The notes under the pieces are model-generated. The model searched no databases and was not told the origin of the DNA. It was given only the letters and a program-made list of their open reading frames with translations. The translations under genes were made by a program, and so were the position numbers. A stretch of 64,000 bases of DNA, from NCBI GenBank assembly GCA_016281605.1, contig JAEEJA010000059.1, positions 1-64,000 on the forward strand. Reading direction: 5' to 3'. Shown here one piece after another: positions 16,031 to 24,380 of this stretch. The DNA is from Lachnospiraceae bacterium (GTDB lineage: Bacteria; Bacillota; Clostridia; Lachnospirales; Lachnospiraceae). Position 1 is the stretch's first letter; the number at the start of each line of letters is the position of its first letter.

Positions 16031-16765
16031 ATGCCAAAGAAGGGAAAATTTAAAATTGGAATCTGTGATGATCATACAGAGGAAGTAGATAATATAATAG
16101 AACTTATCAAAACATATCCAAAGTTCAGTGAAGCGGATATTTGTGTATATAAGCCTCATGAAATTATTTTTGACTTAGAGGAAGATTTCTTTAATTGTGA
16201 TATAATAATTATGGATATATATTATGACAATATTGAGTTTAACGGAATTGACGTTGCACATATAATTAATGAAAAATATCCACACAGTGGTATCGTATTT
16301 GTTTCAGATTATATAGTTTATGCAGAACGTGTCTATGAAACAAAGCACTCTTATTTTATTCAAAAAAAGAATATGAAATTTTTCTTAGAGCGAGCCTTGC
16401 AAAAGTGTACTATTCAGGCTGCAGCAGAGAAGAATAAGCAGGTTATGGAAATATACACGAATCGTATCAAGCATTTTGTAAGTATCAGTGATATATATTA
16501 CATTGAAAAGAGAGATAGACATGCTGTATTTCATACAGTTTCAGGTGAAATGAACAGCATAAAAAGTTTAAAACAGATATTAAAATCCGACGAATCGGAA
16601 AAGTTGTGTAAAATTCACGAATCATATATTATTAATCTGGAACAAATTAGAAGAATAGAAAATAAAAGTGTGATGCTTAAGGATGGGACAACTTTACCGG
16701 TTACATACTCATTTCATCACGATTTTCGTGAAAAGTACGCCCGGTATCATAGTAGACTCTTGTGA
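16031..16765 (+). CDS. LytTR-family response regulator
   Basis: A 244-residue regulator with an N-terminal receiver domain (about 7-130) and a C-terminal LytTR DNA-binding domain (about 145-244). The receiver has the acidic pair CDD near 12-14, the phospho-acceptor Asp62 in IIIMDIYYD, and SDY in place of the usual Ser/Thr site. The LytTR part shows YYIEKRDRHAVFHT, FCKIHESYIIN-like and the final YARYHSRLL. AGGAG lies 9 nt before the ATG. It lies between two sensor genes with gaps of 48 and 24 nt, so the three make one operon. LytTR regulators of this kind usually control virulence-like, bacteriocin or quorum-sensing genes. Confidence 0.88.
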   Translation: MPKKGKFKIGICDDHTEEVDNIIELIKTYPKFSEADICVYKPHEIIFDLEEDFFNCDIIIMDIYYDNIEFNGIDVAHIINEKYPHSGIVFVSDYIVYAERVYETKHSYFIQKKNMKFFLERALQKCTIQAAAEKNKQVMEIYTNRIKHFVSISDIYYIEKRDRHAVFHTVSGEMNSIKSLKQILKSDESEKLCKIHESYIINLEQIRRIENKSVMLKDGTTLPVTYSFHHDFREKYARYHSRLL

Positions 16766-16789
16766 TATTTTTAATTGAAGGAGACATTC

Positions 16790-17950
16790 ATGACTATACC
16801 TGAAACGATCACCGTTTTTGCCACTACATTTCCGACTACTTTCTACACGGTTTTTATAACAAAAAAGAAGTATTCGGTTCCTATAACACTGTTAATATCA
16901 ACCTTGATAGGATTTTCGGGATATACATACCTAATGAATATTGATTTTAATCTTTATTTGGTATCGTTTCCTAAGCTTCTTTTCTTTTCACTTATAGAGA
17001 TTTTCATAAATATGATAATACTTGCAGTTTTGACTTATGATTACATATATATAAGCTTTGCGCGGCTTATTTTGCTTAATTACATGACAAGTATTATCTA
17101 TCAGATTATAATATCGATATTTAAAATCGAAGATGCAACTTCCCAGAAAAACATTGGTCATGCCATTACCATGAAGGGGGCGCTTATTTATCTTGTTTTA
17201 TATTTTCTCATAATGTCAGTTTTTACTCCGATATTTAGATGGTTTTTTTCTAAAAAGAAAGTATCGACAAATGTATATAAATTGATAACATTCCTTGTAA
17301 TATTTGCAACTCTTTTTTCTGTTATCAAGAGGTACAATGCATCCGGAGAATACCTTTTTAATGCTGTTTTGCAGGAAATTATATCAGTAGCTGTATTTAT
17401 CTCTGTCTTCTTTATTATTTCATTAATTGATAAGAAAAATATGAAGAGAGCATATCAGTATTTGCCACAGGATATATATCATGAGTATATTAATAATAAT
17501 ATAAATACCGGAATTACTTTGAGTGGTAAATTTTCCATTGATTCTGTGATAAGTCATTTTGATAAAATAGCCACTGTAAGCAAGATAGGTTTTGATGTTC
17601 ACATTTTCAATTTTGTGGCAGACGATTATCACACAAAAACAGTTGCAAATATGCTGTTTTATACGCTTTCCCAGTACTTTGAGCTAATAGAGAAGCTGCC
17701 TGAATCCAACAGATGGATATACTTGGATTTGCGCCAGGAGGGCAATCTTGCTCTTATAAAGGTTTATCTTCCGAAGAGTTGTGTTTATAACATAAATGAG
17801 AAAAAAACACCTGAATCAAAGCAAGTACACAAGTCGCTCAACCAGCTTTCATCCATGTACATGGGCACACTGAAAGAGCATATAAATGAATTAGACGAAT
17901 ACTGTCTGGTTTCAGTTATTCCGGTAGATGAGCATGAGAAGGTAGTGTAG
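16790..17950 (+). CDS. Agr-like multi-helix sensor with a degenerate kinase domain
   Basis: A 386-residue membrane protein. About six helices occupy residues 5-205, as in AgrC/VirS-type peptide sensors. The remainder lines up with a GHKL domain but lacks its catalytic residues: where the N box should read NxxDNAxE it has TVANMLFYTLSQYFELIEK, and the glycine box is replaced by SLNQLSSMYMGTLKEHINE. ATP binding is therefore unlikely, and the protein is probably a pseudokinase receptor. The ATG at 16790 follows AAGGAG. It ends the operon with the kinase-like gene and LytTR regulator, and a collapsed second copy lies at 15097-15180. No AgrB or AgrD-like gene was found nearby. Confidence 0.75.
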   Translation: MTIPETITVFATTFPTTFYTVFITKKKYSVPITLLISTLIGFSGYTYLMNIDFNLYLVSFPKLLFFSLIEIFINMIILAVLTYDYIYISFARLILLNYMTSIIYQIIISIFKIEDATSQKNIGHAITMKGALIYLVLYFLIMSVFTPIFRWFFSKKKVSTNVYKLITFLVIFATLFSVIKRYNASGEYLFNAVLQEIISVAVFISVFFIISLIDKKNMKRAYQYLPQDIYHEYINNNINTGITLSGKFSIDSVISHFDKIATVSKIGFDVHIFNFVADDYHTKTVANMLFYTLSQYFELIEKLPESNRWIYLDLRQEGNLALIKVYLPKSCVYNINEKKTPESKQVHKSLNQLSSMYMGTLKEHINELDEYCLVSVIPVDEHEKVV

Positions 17951-18362
17951 TGCTTCTTTATATACAGCCATAGATTGATTAATGTATAGGGTAATGAAAG
18001 TTTTATTGCTGCTGATATAAATAACAAAAGAAGTTCTAACCATTATTAAGGTGCATCCCAAAACGGAAGAGAGCCTGCCTAAATGTTGGGACTTCCTTCA
18101 CAATCACTATACCATCTTTCGTTGTTATATTTCAAGAAAATCGAAAATCTGAGTAGCTTATTTATATACAACTAATCTAAATGGTTGGGTTTTTTGTAAA
18201 AAAAATACTAGAAATACTAGCAATAAAACTATTAATTATGCAAATATAAATAATTATATAATACTAATTAAATTTTGCTAATAATACCATTAATTTTGCA
18301 ACTATAATTATGAATAAAAGTATTTATGATATAATAATAAATCAAAAAACATATATTTATAT
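17951..18362. other. 412-bp gap, AT-rich, no gene seen
   Basis: The first half has no recognisable content. At 18165-18192 a CTAAT..AAATGGTTGGG segment followed by TTTTTT resembles the true terminator at 21481-21507 and may end the sensor operon, though its stem is weak. The second half is extremely A+T-rich with imperfect direct repeats (ATTAATTATGCAAATAT and ATTAATTTTGCAACTAT). A TATAAT-like hexamer near 18331 may be the -10 of the next gene. Confidence 0.4.
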
Positions 18363-19004
18363 TTGAGTGATACGTTTATAAGAACGAATAATTATAATAA
18401 AACAAATATTAGTCATAAAAAGAATGAGATATTATTGCATGTTGTTTCTATTGGATTGGTTGCGCTAGTGGTTGCACTAGTAGCAACAATGATAGTAATC
18501 TTTGTTAATAATATAACCCAAAAGGATATTAAATCATCCAATAATAATAAGATAGCGGATGATGACATGGTTATAATTGAAGAGGACGATGACTTAACAG
18601 AAGAAAAATGGAAAAAAATTTATAGAAGACACAGATTCTATAATTATCTGAAAAGCCTTAAAATAAGTGAATCTTTACCCGAGAATATTGATTATGGTAA
18701 TACTAATTCGAAAAAAATAGAAAACATAAATGAAGGATATAAATATTTAATTTATGACTTTGATGAAGATAATGATGAAGAATTAATAATTACATTGCAA
18801 AACAATGGTAATGGAGAAGAATCTGCTCTGGTATATGATTTTGAATTTGAAAGAGAAGATCAAGTATATGCACGTATGATGTCATTATCTGATTATAATA
18901 ATTGGAAGAGTAGTTTAGTTGACAACCTTCCAGATAATAATAAGTTAAAAGATATTGAACAGTTTGATTTTTTGGGGGTGATGATTATGAAGATATGTGT
19001 TTGA
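18363..19004 (+). CDS. Single-pass membrane protein, start and end uncertain
   Basis: Not recognised. The frame has one membrane helix (about 26-49), an acidic stretch (DDDMVIIEEDDDLTEE), then a domain with YDFDEDNDEELIITLQNNGNG, the style of Asp-rich 'DxDxDGxxEL' repeats common in exported clostridial proteins. The only in-frame start is TTG at 18363 with no ribosome site, so the 5' end may be missing. At the 3' end, T6G5 (18966-18976) precedes an early stop; shifting the frame there by one base would extend it with DDYEDMCLKRYKKCNSKK, which reads like genuine coding sequence. It may be a decaying gene. Confidence 0.5.
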   Translation: MSDTFIRTNNYNKTNISHKKNEILLHVVSIGLVALVVALVATMIVIFVNNITQKDIKSSNNNKIADDDMVIIEEDDDLTEEKWKKIYRRHRFYNYLKSLKISESLPENIDYGNTNSKKIENINEGYKYLIYDFDEDNDEELIITLQNNGNGEESALVYDFEFEREDQVYARMMSLSDYNNWKSSLVDNLPDNNKLKDIEQFDFLGVMIMKICV

Positions 19005-19102
19005 AGCGATACAAAAAATGCAACTCAAAAAAGTTTTGGTATTTTATTTATATTCATATTTGAATACTAAATAAGCTGAAAAAATCAGGAGGTGAATTGA
19101 TA

Positions 19103-21418
19103 ATGTCTAAATACCATATTAATTGTCATTATATTAGGGAAGGAAGAACCATATTTCTAAATACTATTATTGTATTTATATCGTTTTTATTATCTATATT
19201 GTTAATAAAGACTACCTCATTTGCAGCAGGAACAGCAAATGAAGCAGTTAATCTTGCGGTTAGTCAGATAGGATATCATGAAAAAGCATCACCTAATAAC
19301 TTAGACGATTTTACAGCAAATAGTGGAAGTAATAATTATACAAAATATGCACGCGATCTTGGTATTGCTAATGGAAATGCATGGTGTGCAACATTTGTAT
19401 GGTGGGTTATGCAGTCAGCAGGTGTTTCTTCTGATGGGTATCCACAAAGAGCAACTGTTACTAGAGATTTTTTTAGAGATAAAGGCAAATGGCATGATAG
19501 AGGAACATATACACCAAGTCCTGGAGATTATATATGTTTTGGAAATGTTTCACATTGTGGAATTGTTTGGAAAGTTGAGGGGGAAAATGTTATAACGGTA
19601 GAAGGAAATAGTGGTGATTGTGTAAAATCAAATACATACAGCCTTTCGAATAGTTATATATTAGGATATGGTGAAATATTGTATTCCCCTTCAGACAGGT
19701 CTCCACATGGTTGGCTTGATTCCGTTACATCCGAATCAAATGGAACAATACATGTTAAAGGATGGGCGTATGACCCGGATAAAGTAACCGAATCAATACC
19801 TGTTCACATATATATCGGAGGAGGAATAGGAGATAGTAAAGCCGAAGTACATGTTCTTAATGCAAATGTATATAGGAGTGATTTAGAGCCATTAAATATA
19901 GGTGGATGTCACGGCTTCGATGCTACAATCAAAACTAATAAAAAGGGAAAACAGCCAGTATATGCATACGGTATTGATATCACACAATTTGCAAATAATA
20001 GTGCTCTTACTCTAAGCGGCACAACTGTTTCGATAAAGACGAGTTCTAAGGCTCCCGAATACTCTGATTTTCATGTTGGTGAGTTTAGAGATGGAGCATT
20101 TACTATTTTGTCTAAAGTAACTGCAGAAAATGGTGTTAAATCAGTAAAATATGCTGTATGGACAGATAAAAATGGTCAAGATGATATAAAGTGGTATGAT
20201 GCTGTTTGCACAGACAAAAATGATTATTACTGGGCTAGGGTTGATTTTTCGAGTCATAATAACGAAAAAGGCAAATATATTATACATATGTATGCCTATG
20301 ATAACGCCGATTTATTGAAGAATCCTGGAATTAGTTATAATTTCCCCGAAACTGGTCCTACTATTTCTGATGCAGTAGTAACAGATATTTCCTCAAAGGG
20401 CTATACTGTTAGCTGTAAAGTAACAAATTCCAATAAAGATGCGGGAATCAGTAGAGTACAATTTCCTTCCTGGACCATAAATAACGATCAAGATGACATT
20501 ATCCAGACATGGTGGACAAATAAAAAAGCGAGTGGAACCATAGATAAAAATGGTAATGTTACTTATAGAGTAAATGTAACTGATCATAACAATGAAGTTG
20601 GTATGTATCGCACTCACATTTATGCATATGATATATTTGGAAATAGTAACCATATAGTTGTTCCTGACATCAATGTTCATGATCATGTTAGTGAAATTAT
20701 ACCCGGTAAAGAATCAACATGCACAGAAACAGGACTTACAGATGGTGAAAAGTGTTCAATTTGCCAAGAGGTTATAAAAGAACAAGAGACTATTCCATTA
20801 GTAGATCATGTATGGGATGAGGGTGTTGTGACAACAGTCCCAACTTCATCACAGGATGGTATTAGATTATATACATGTTCTGTATGTAAGAAAACCAAAG
20901 AAGAAGTAATTCCGGCAACTAAGGATAATACACCTGTGACACAACCTACAACTGCTCCAACAGAAACACCTAATAAGTTACAGAATGTATCAAATAATAG
21001 TTCAACACCTACAAATATTTCTAGTCAAAACACTACTACTCAAACAAATAATAATAATAATAATACTGTAAAACCTTCAAATGATTCTGACGAAAACGAT
21101 AGTTCAATAGATGATGAGATTATTATAGTTAATTCCAGAAATGGCTCTACATTATATGATGGAGATGAAGAATTAAGAATAACCATTAATTATAAAATTG
21201 CTAAATATAAGAATTTTAAATTTAGAAATGTAAAAAAAGTCGGTTTTACAGAAAATAAGTCTGCTGTATTTCTACAAAGAAATGGACGTGTATATATTGT
21301 AACCATAAATGGAACGAAAAAAAGTATAAAAGGAAGATGGGCCAAGCTAAGATTTGATGATGAATATGTAGTTTATGCTGCAAGAGGAAACAAAAAAGTA
21401 TTAATTCAAAATTTGTAA
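19103..21418 (+). CDS. Secreted CHAP-domain cell wall hydrolase with Bsp-like repeats
   Basis: A 771-residue exported protein. A signal segment (about 18-45) precedes a CHAP amidase/peptidase domain (about 48-195) with catalytic Cys in AWCATFVWW and His in SHCGIVWKV. Next comes a GWAYDP-type beta domain (about 200-300), two GBS Bsp-like repeats (about 310-405 and 410-515; both with WxxxxxQDDI and HNNExGxYxxHxYAYD), a paired-CxxC region (CSICQEV, CSVCKKT), a Thr/Pro/Asn linker and a basic C-terminal domain of about 90 residues. The ATG at 19103 follows AGGAGGTG; the TTG at 19097 is too close. It likely cuts peptide cross-bridges or acts in daughter-cell separation. No sorting signal is seen. 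Confidence 0.88.
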   Translation: MSKYHINCHYIREGRTIFLNTIIVFISFLLSILLIKTTSFAAGTANEAVNLAVSQIGYHEKASPNNLDDFTANSGSNNYTKYARDLGIANGNAWCATFVWWVMQSAGVSSDGYPQRATVTRDFFRDKGKWHDRGTYTPSPGDYICFGNVSHCGIVWKVEGENVITVEGNSGDCVKSNTYSLSNSYILGYGEILYSPSDRSPHGWLDSVTSESNGTIHVKGWAYDPDKVTESIPVHIYIGGGIGDSKAEVHVLNANVYRSDLEPLNIGGCHGFDATIKTNKKGKQPVYAYGIDITQFANNSALTLSGTTVSIKTSSKAPEYSDFHVGEFRDGAFTILSKVTAENGVKSVKYAVWTDKNGQDDIKWYDAVCTDKNDYYWARVDFSSHNNEKGKYIIHMYAYDNADLLKNPGISYNFPETGPTISDAVVTDISSKGYTVSCKVTNSNKDAGISRVQFPSWTINNDQDDIIQTWWTNKKASGTIDKNGNVTYRVNVTDHNNEVGMYRTHIYAYDIFGNSNHIVVPDINVHDHVSEIIPGKESTCTETGLTDGEKCSICQEVIKEQETIPLVDHVWDEGVVTTVPTSSQDGIRLYTCSVCKKTKEEVIPATKDNTPVTQPTTAPTETPNKLQNVSNNSSTPTNISSQNTTTQTNNNNNNTVKPSNDSDENDSSIDDEIIIVNSRNGSTLYDGDEELRITINYKIAKYKNFKFRNVKKVGFTENKSAVFLQRNGRVYIVTINGTKKSIKGRWAKLRFDDEYVVYAARGNKKVLIQNL

Positions 21419-21480
21419 AAAATATAGTATTCGCTCTAAAAAATGTTTATTGTTGGATATTATATATTTAATACTTTTTA

Positions 21481-21514
21481 TACACCTAATTTAAATGGTT
21501 AGGTGTATTTTTAT
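21481..21514 (+). terminator. Terminator of the CHAP hydrolase gene
   Basis: TACACCTAA (21481-21489) pairs perfectly with TTAGGTGTA (21499-21507) around a 9-nt loop, followed by TTTTTATA. It lies 62 nt after the stop. Confidence 0.85.
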
Positions 21515-21522
21515 ATAAAAAA

Positions 21523-21745
21523 CCATTAGAAAGACTTGTACTTGGTGCTATGAACATCTGTAACTCAACTGAGTATGTCGGCGATAGTAATATCAGGCAT
21601 ACTGCGTAGGGAACTATATGTTCTGCCCTACGATGGGTAATGGCATACCCATACCTTGCACTACGACCTAACAGAAATGTATTGGTCAGTCGATAACTTC
21701 GGCAGGTAGCAAGAATCCCCTGCCTTTAGGCATGGGGAGTGTCAA
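21523..21745 (+). mobile_element. IS200/IS605-type right end (solo remnant)
   Basis: The segment ends in CCCCTGCC/GGCATGGGG hairpin plus AGTGTCAA, the form typical of IS605-group right ends, where the single-strand transposase cuts after a TCAA-like tetranucleotide (21742-21745). The first part, 21523-21609, has a short open frame (PLERLVLGAMNIC and onward, then TAG) that may be the last codons of a tnpB gene; this is a guess. No transposase gene or left end remains. It sits immediately against a truncated coding sequence at 21746. Confidence 0.6.
21610..21745 (+). ncRNA. Probable omega-RNA (TnpB guide RNA) scaffold remnant
   Basis: In IS605 elements the RNA guide of TnpB is transcribed from the end of tnpB through the right end, with the guide being the sequence beyond the element. 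This stretch contains nested hairpins in the expected place: GTAGGGAAC/GTTCTGCCCTAC near 21606-21634, GGGTAATGGCATACCC at 21636-21651, and the terminal CCCCTGCC/GGCATGGGG. The guide would start AAGCTTTCATTTAAGG at 21746. Whether it is transcribed cannot be seen. Confidence 0.4.
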
Positions 21746-21955
21746 AAGCTTTCATTTAAGGTTGTTGTAAAGGCTGTTAATAAGATTTCAAAGATTAAGA
21801 TCAACGGTAAGGTATTTAAGAAGCTTAATAAGAAAAAATATTCTTTTAAATTAAGAAAAGCTAAGAAGCTACTTAAGCTTGGAAAGAAGAATAAGATTTT
21901 GATCATAGATAAGAAAAAGAATAAGAAGGCGGTAACATTCAAGCTTAAGAAATAA
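21746..21955 (+). pseudogene. 3' fragment of a lysine-rich surface-protein gene
   Basis: The frame continues to a TAA at 21953-21955 and reads KLSFKVVVKAVNKISKIK, then INGKVFKKLNKKKYSFKL and ends VTFKLKK. About a third of residues are Lys, as in the C-terminal parts of secreted clostridial proteins with Ig-like repeats. The 5' part of the gene is absent: the frame begins at the exact edge of the IS605 right end, so the element inserted into or recombined with this gene. No start codon or ribosome site is available. Confidence 0.65.
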
Positions 21956-22026
21956 TAATAGGTCGAAATAATCTAATATGCCCTTTTATGAAATAATAAG
22001 ATATAGTTATAAATAAAAAATAATAG

Positions 22027-22067
22027 CACTATCTGTATTTTAGTGATAAAATACAGATAGTGTTTTT
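22027..22067. terminator. Strong hairpin terminator
   Basis: CACTATCTGTATTTTA (22027-22042) is a perfect 16-bp complement of TAAAATACAGATAGTG (22047-22062), with loop GTGA and TTTTT after it. The right half (22045-22067) recurs with one mismatch at 23538-23560, where the left half is absent. Confidence 0.85.
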
Positions 22068-22091
22068 GTTTTACTATGGAGGTGGCAAACC

Positions 22092-22206
22092 GTGAAAAAA
22101 TAGGAATTGGTATATTTGTGATATATCAGATTGGAAAATAACAGATTATGAATATAAACAAATAATGAGAGGTGATAAACCATGTATTCTCTATTACTTG
22201 CAGTAA
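22092..22206 (+). pseudogene. Possible frameshifted small gene ahead of the MFS gene
   Basis: GGAGG (22079-22083) precedes GTG at 22092, but the frame hits TAG after three codons. If one A of the A6 run were removed, the frame would read MKNRNWYICDISDWKIT, then DYEYKQIMRGDKP, and end at the TAA at 22204, a 37-residue product overlapping the MFS start by 25 nt. The coding look of the shifted frame supports a broken gene, but it is short and could be chance. Confidence 0.3.
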
Positions 22207-23348
22207 TATATCTGATATTTATCAGTCTCGGATTGCCCGATTCGCTCCTGGGCTCAGGATGGCCGACGATGCAGGTGACTTTCGGGGTGCCCTCTTCATA
22301 TGCAGGCTATGTTTCGATGGCGATATCGTTTATGACGATAATATCTGCACTGATAAGTCCGAGGATGATTAGAAGGTTCCATACCAAGTGGATTGTGATT
22401 GTATCAATCTTGCTGACAGTATTCGGACTTATCGGCTTTTCGTTCTCAACATCATACTTGATGCTGTTTTTGTTCGTGATTCCCTATGGTCTCGGAGCAG
22501 GTGCGATAGATGCATCTGTTAATCATTATGTCGCAAACAACTACTCCGGTTCGGTTATGAATTTTCTACATTGTTTCTATGGTGTAGGCGCAGTGATTAG
22601 CCCCAATATCATGGCACTTGCATTAAGCAAAGCAAGGTGGAATGAGGGATACAGATGGACGGCATATATTCAAATAGGGATATTGCTTATTTGTATTCTA
22701 TCACTGCCAATTTGGAAAAAGAATGAGGGTAATTCTGATTCGCAGGAAGAGGCGGGTGCCGGTATTAGGGAAGCACTCAAGGTTCCCGGGGTGATTCTGA
22801 CACTGATTGCATTTTATGCATACTGCTCGGGAGAAGCGACATGCTTTCTGTGGACTTCAAGTTACTTTGCGGGAACAAAGTCAGGTCTTAACGATGAACT
22901 TATTGCTTCTTTTGGATCTTTAATATTCGGAGGACTGATGCTTGGTAGATTAATCTCAGGATTTATATCGAATAGGCTTGGTGACAGATTGCTGATAAGG
23001 ATAGGAATTGCGGTAGAACTGATCGGTATTGTTATGGTCATGCTTCCCTTTAGTCATTATCTGCCGGCGGCAATCGGTTTTGTGGTAATAGGAACCGGTA
23101 TGGGACCTGTGTATCCCGCCATCCAGCATATGGCTCCGTCAAACTTCGGTAAGAAGTATAGTGCAGCGGTTATTGGTCTTCAGATGGCTTCCGCCTATGT
23201 GGGCAGTACCTTCATGCCGATGGTCTTCGGAAACTTGCAGCAGAATATCGGTATAGAGATAATGCCGGTGTATCTTCTGATATTTGCGGTTTTGAATATT
23301 GGATTACTCGAGAGAACATATGTGGTATTGAGGAATAAGAAAGTATAA
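22182..23348 (+). CDS. MFS transporter, fucose-permease-like
   Basis: A 388-residue membrane protein with 12 predicted helices. The first helix carries LGLPDSLLGSGWP, a motif of the FucP/sugar-permease-like MFS branch (LxxxDxxxGxxWP). The loop after helix 2 has SPRMIRRFHTKW, and helix 4 holds YGLGAGAIDASVN. The second half repeats the pattern with GRLISGFISNRLGDR as the loop 8-9 motif. A ribosome site (GAGAGGTGAT) precedes the ATG. It is flanked by gene fragments and has no catabolic partner here, so the substrate, sugar or otherwise, is unknown. Its G+C content looks higher than that of its neighbours, which may mean separate origin. Confidence 0.85.
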   Translation: MYSLLLAVIYLIFISLGLPDSLLGSGWPTMQVTFGVPSSYAGYVSMAISFMTIISALISPRMIRRFHTKWIVIVSILLTVFGLIGFSFSTSYLMLFLFVIPYGLGAGAIDASVNHYVANNYSGSVMNFLHCFYGVGAVISPNIMALALSKARWNEGYRWTAYIQIGILLICILSLPIWKKNEGNSDSQEEAGAGIREALKVPGVILTLIAFYAYCSGEATCFLWTSSYFAGTKSGLNDELIASFGSLIFGGLMLGRLISGFISNRLGDRLLIRIGIAVELIGIVMVMLPFSHYLPAAIGFVVIGTGMGPVYPAIQHMAPSNFGKKYSAAVIGLQMASAYVGSTFMPMVFGNLQQNIGIEIMPVYLLIFAVLNIGLLERTYVVLRNKKV

Positions 23349-23443
23349 GGTATATTAAGGTGATAATATATAATACTTTATATTTTAAAGAATTTTTAAA
23401 TATTTAGCTTATCATAATACTCGAAAAGGGATGGAAGAAAGGT

Positions 23444-23536
23444 ATGAGTGAAAAATTAGAAACCGAGCGTCTAATATTATATACATCTGATATAACGTTT
23501 GTTGAAAATATACTAAAATATTACACTGAAAATTAA
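23444..23536 (+). pseudogene. 5' stub of a GNAT acetyltransferase gene
   Basis: An ATG with a ribosome site (GGAAGAAAGG) opens a 30-codon frame whose product contains LETERLILYTSDITF. 'LETERLxLR' at the N-terminus is the hallmark of RimJ/RimL-type GNAT acetyltransferases, which are usually 150-190 residues. The frame stops where the copied half-terminator (23538-23560) begins, so the rest of the gene has been replaced or deleted. Confidence 0.7.
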
Positions 23537-23578
23537 TGATAGAATACAGATAGTGTTTTTATGATGGAGGATATTCTT

Positions 23579-24046
23579 ATGGGATATGTTGAGTGGAATT
23601 GTCCTAAATGCGGAAAAAAGAATAGAGAAAGCTGTAATGCCTGGGTGTATGGCAGCCCTATAAGAAATTGTAAAGGATGTAATTCTGAGTATTTTGATAA
23701 CAGATGGAGGGAGATAGCTTTAGAAGGTGTGGAGCCGGCTACTAAAAGTCCTAAACTCTATCTTATTGCAACACTTGGATTTTTGGTATTTACCATAGTT
23801 TGTGCCATGTGGCTTGTAACAGATATAAGGACAAGGGGGAGCTATCCTATTAAACTTTTAGGTTGTGTATTCGCAGGGGTGCTCGGAACTGTCGGATGTT
23901 TTGTTATTTTTCTTAGAATTATTTTAGGATATGAAGATAAGCAAAATCAGAAATATTATGAGGAATCATTACAACGATTAAAGAATAAAAACTATGTAGA
24001 AAAATTAATATCATATGGCTATCATGTACCGGAAAAATTCAGATAG
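23579..24046 (+). CDS. Zinc-ribbon membrane protein
   Basis: A 155-residue protein of unknown function. The N-terminal zinc ribbon has CPKCGKKN near residues 8-15 and CKGC near 32-35. Two membrane helices follow (about 63-82 and 92-115), then a charged C-terminal tail of about 37 residues (YEDKQNQKYYEESLQRLK). This would place the ribbon and tail on the same, probably cytoplasmic, side. The ATG at 23579 is chosen because GGAGG lies 9 nt upstream; an ATG at 23561 precedes that site. It follows the copied half-terminator and lacks a clear promoter of its own. Confidence 0.65.
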   Translation: MGYVEWNCPKCGKKNRESCNAWVYGSPIRNCKGCNSEYFDNRWREIALEGVEPATKSPKLYLIATLGFLVFTIVCAMWLVTDIRTRGSYPIKLLGCVFAGVLGTVGCFVIFLRIILGYEDKQNQKYYEESLQRLKNKNYVEKLISYGYHVPEKFR

Positions 24047-24236
24047 GATGAACGTTACATTATCTAGAAATTATGTAAAAAGTTTTCTATCCGGTATGGG
24101 ATATGTGGGGGTTAAGTGATTTGACCGTCATATTAGGTCCGAGCTTCAAACTTAAGCAAGAGTAGTATACCGGTGCAAAATAAAAAGGTGTATTTTTGAT
24201 GGAATAATAAAATTAATAAAAAAATTTAAAAAACAG

Positions 24237-24265
24237 TTGACAACAATTTCCTAAAGTGGTATTAT
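24237..24265 (+). promoter_or_regulatory. tRNA-Leu promoter
   Basis: A consensus TTGACA at 24237-24242, a 17-nt spacer and TATTAT at 24260-24265, placing the start about 25 nt before the tRNA. Confidence 0.8.
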
Positions 24266-24296
24266 CTTATCTGTTGTGTGACAAAAACATACAGAT

Positions 24297-24380
24297 GCGG
24301 AAGTGCTGGAATTGGCAGACAGGCTAGACTAAGGATCTAGTGTTGGCAACGACGTGTGGGTTCAAGTCCCATCTTCCGCA
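24297..24380 (+). tRNA. tRNA-Leu (anticodon AAG)
   Basis: An 84-nt type II tRNA. The acceptor stem is GCGGAAG (24297-24303) with CTTCCGC (24373-24379) and discriminator A. The anticodon arm CTAGA-CTAAGGA-TCTAG gives anticodon AAG, reading CUU. A long variable arm (GTTGGCAACGAC region) and the T arm GTGGGTTCAAGTCCCAT are present. CCA is not encoded. Confidence 0.93.
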
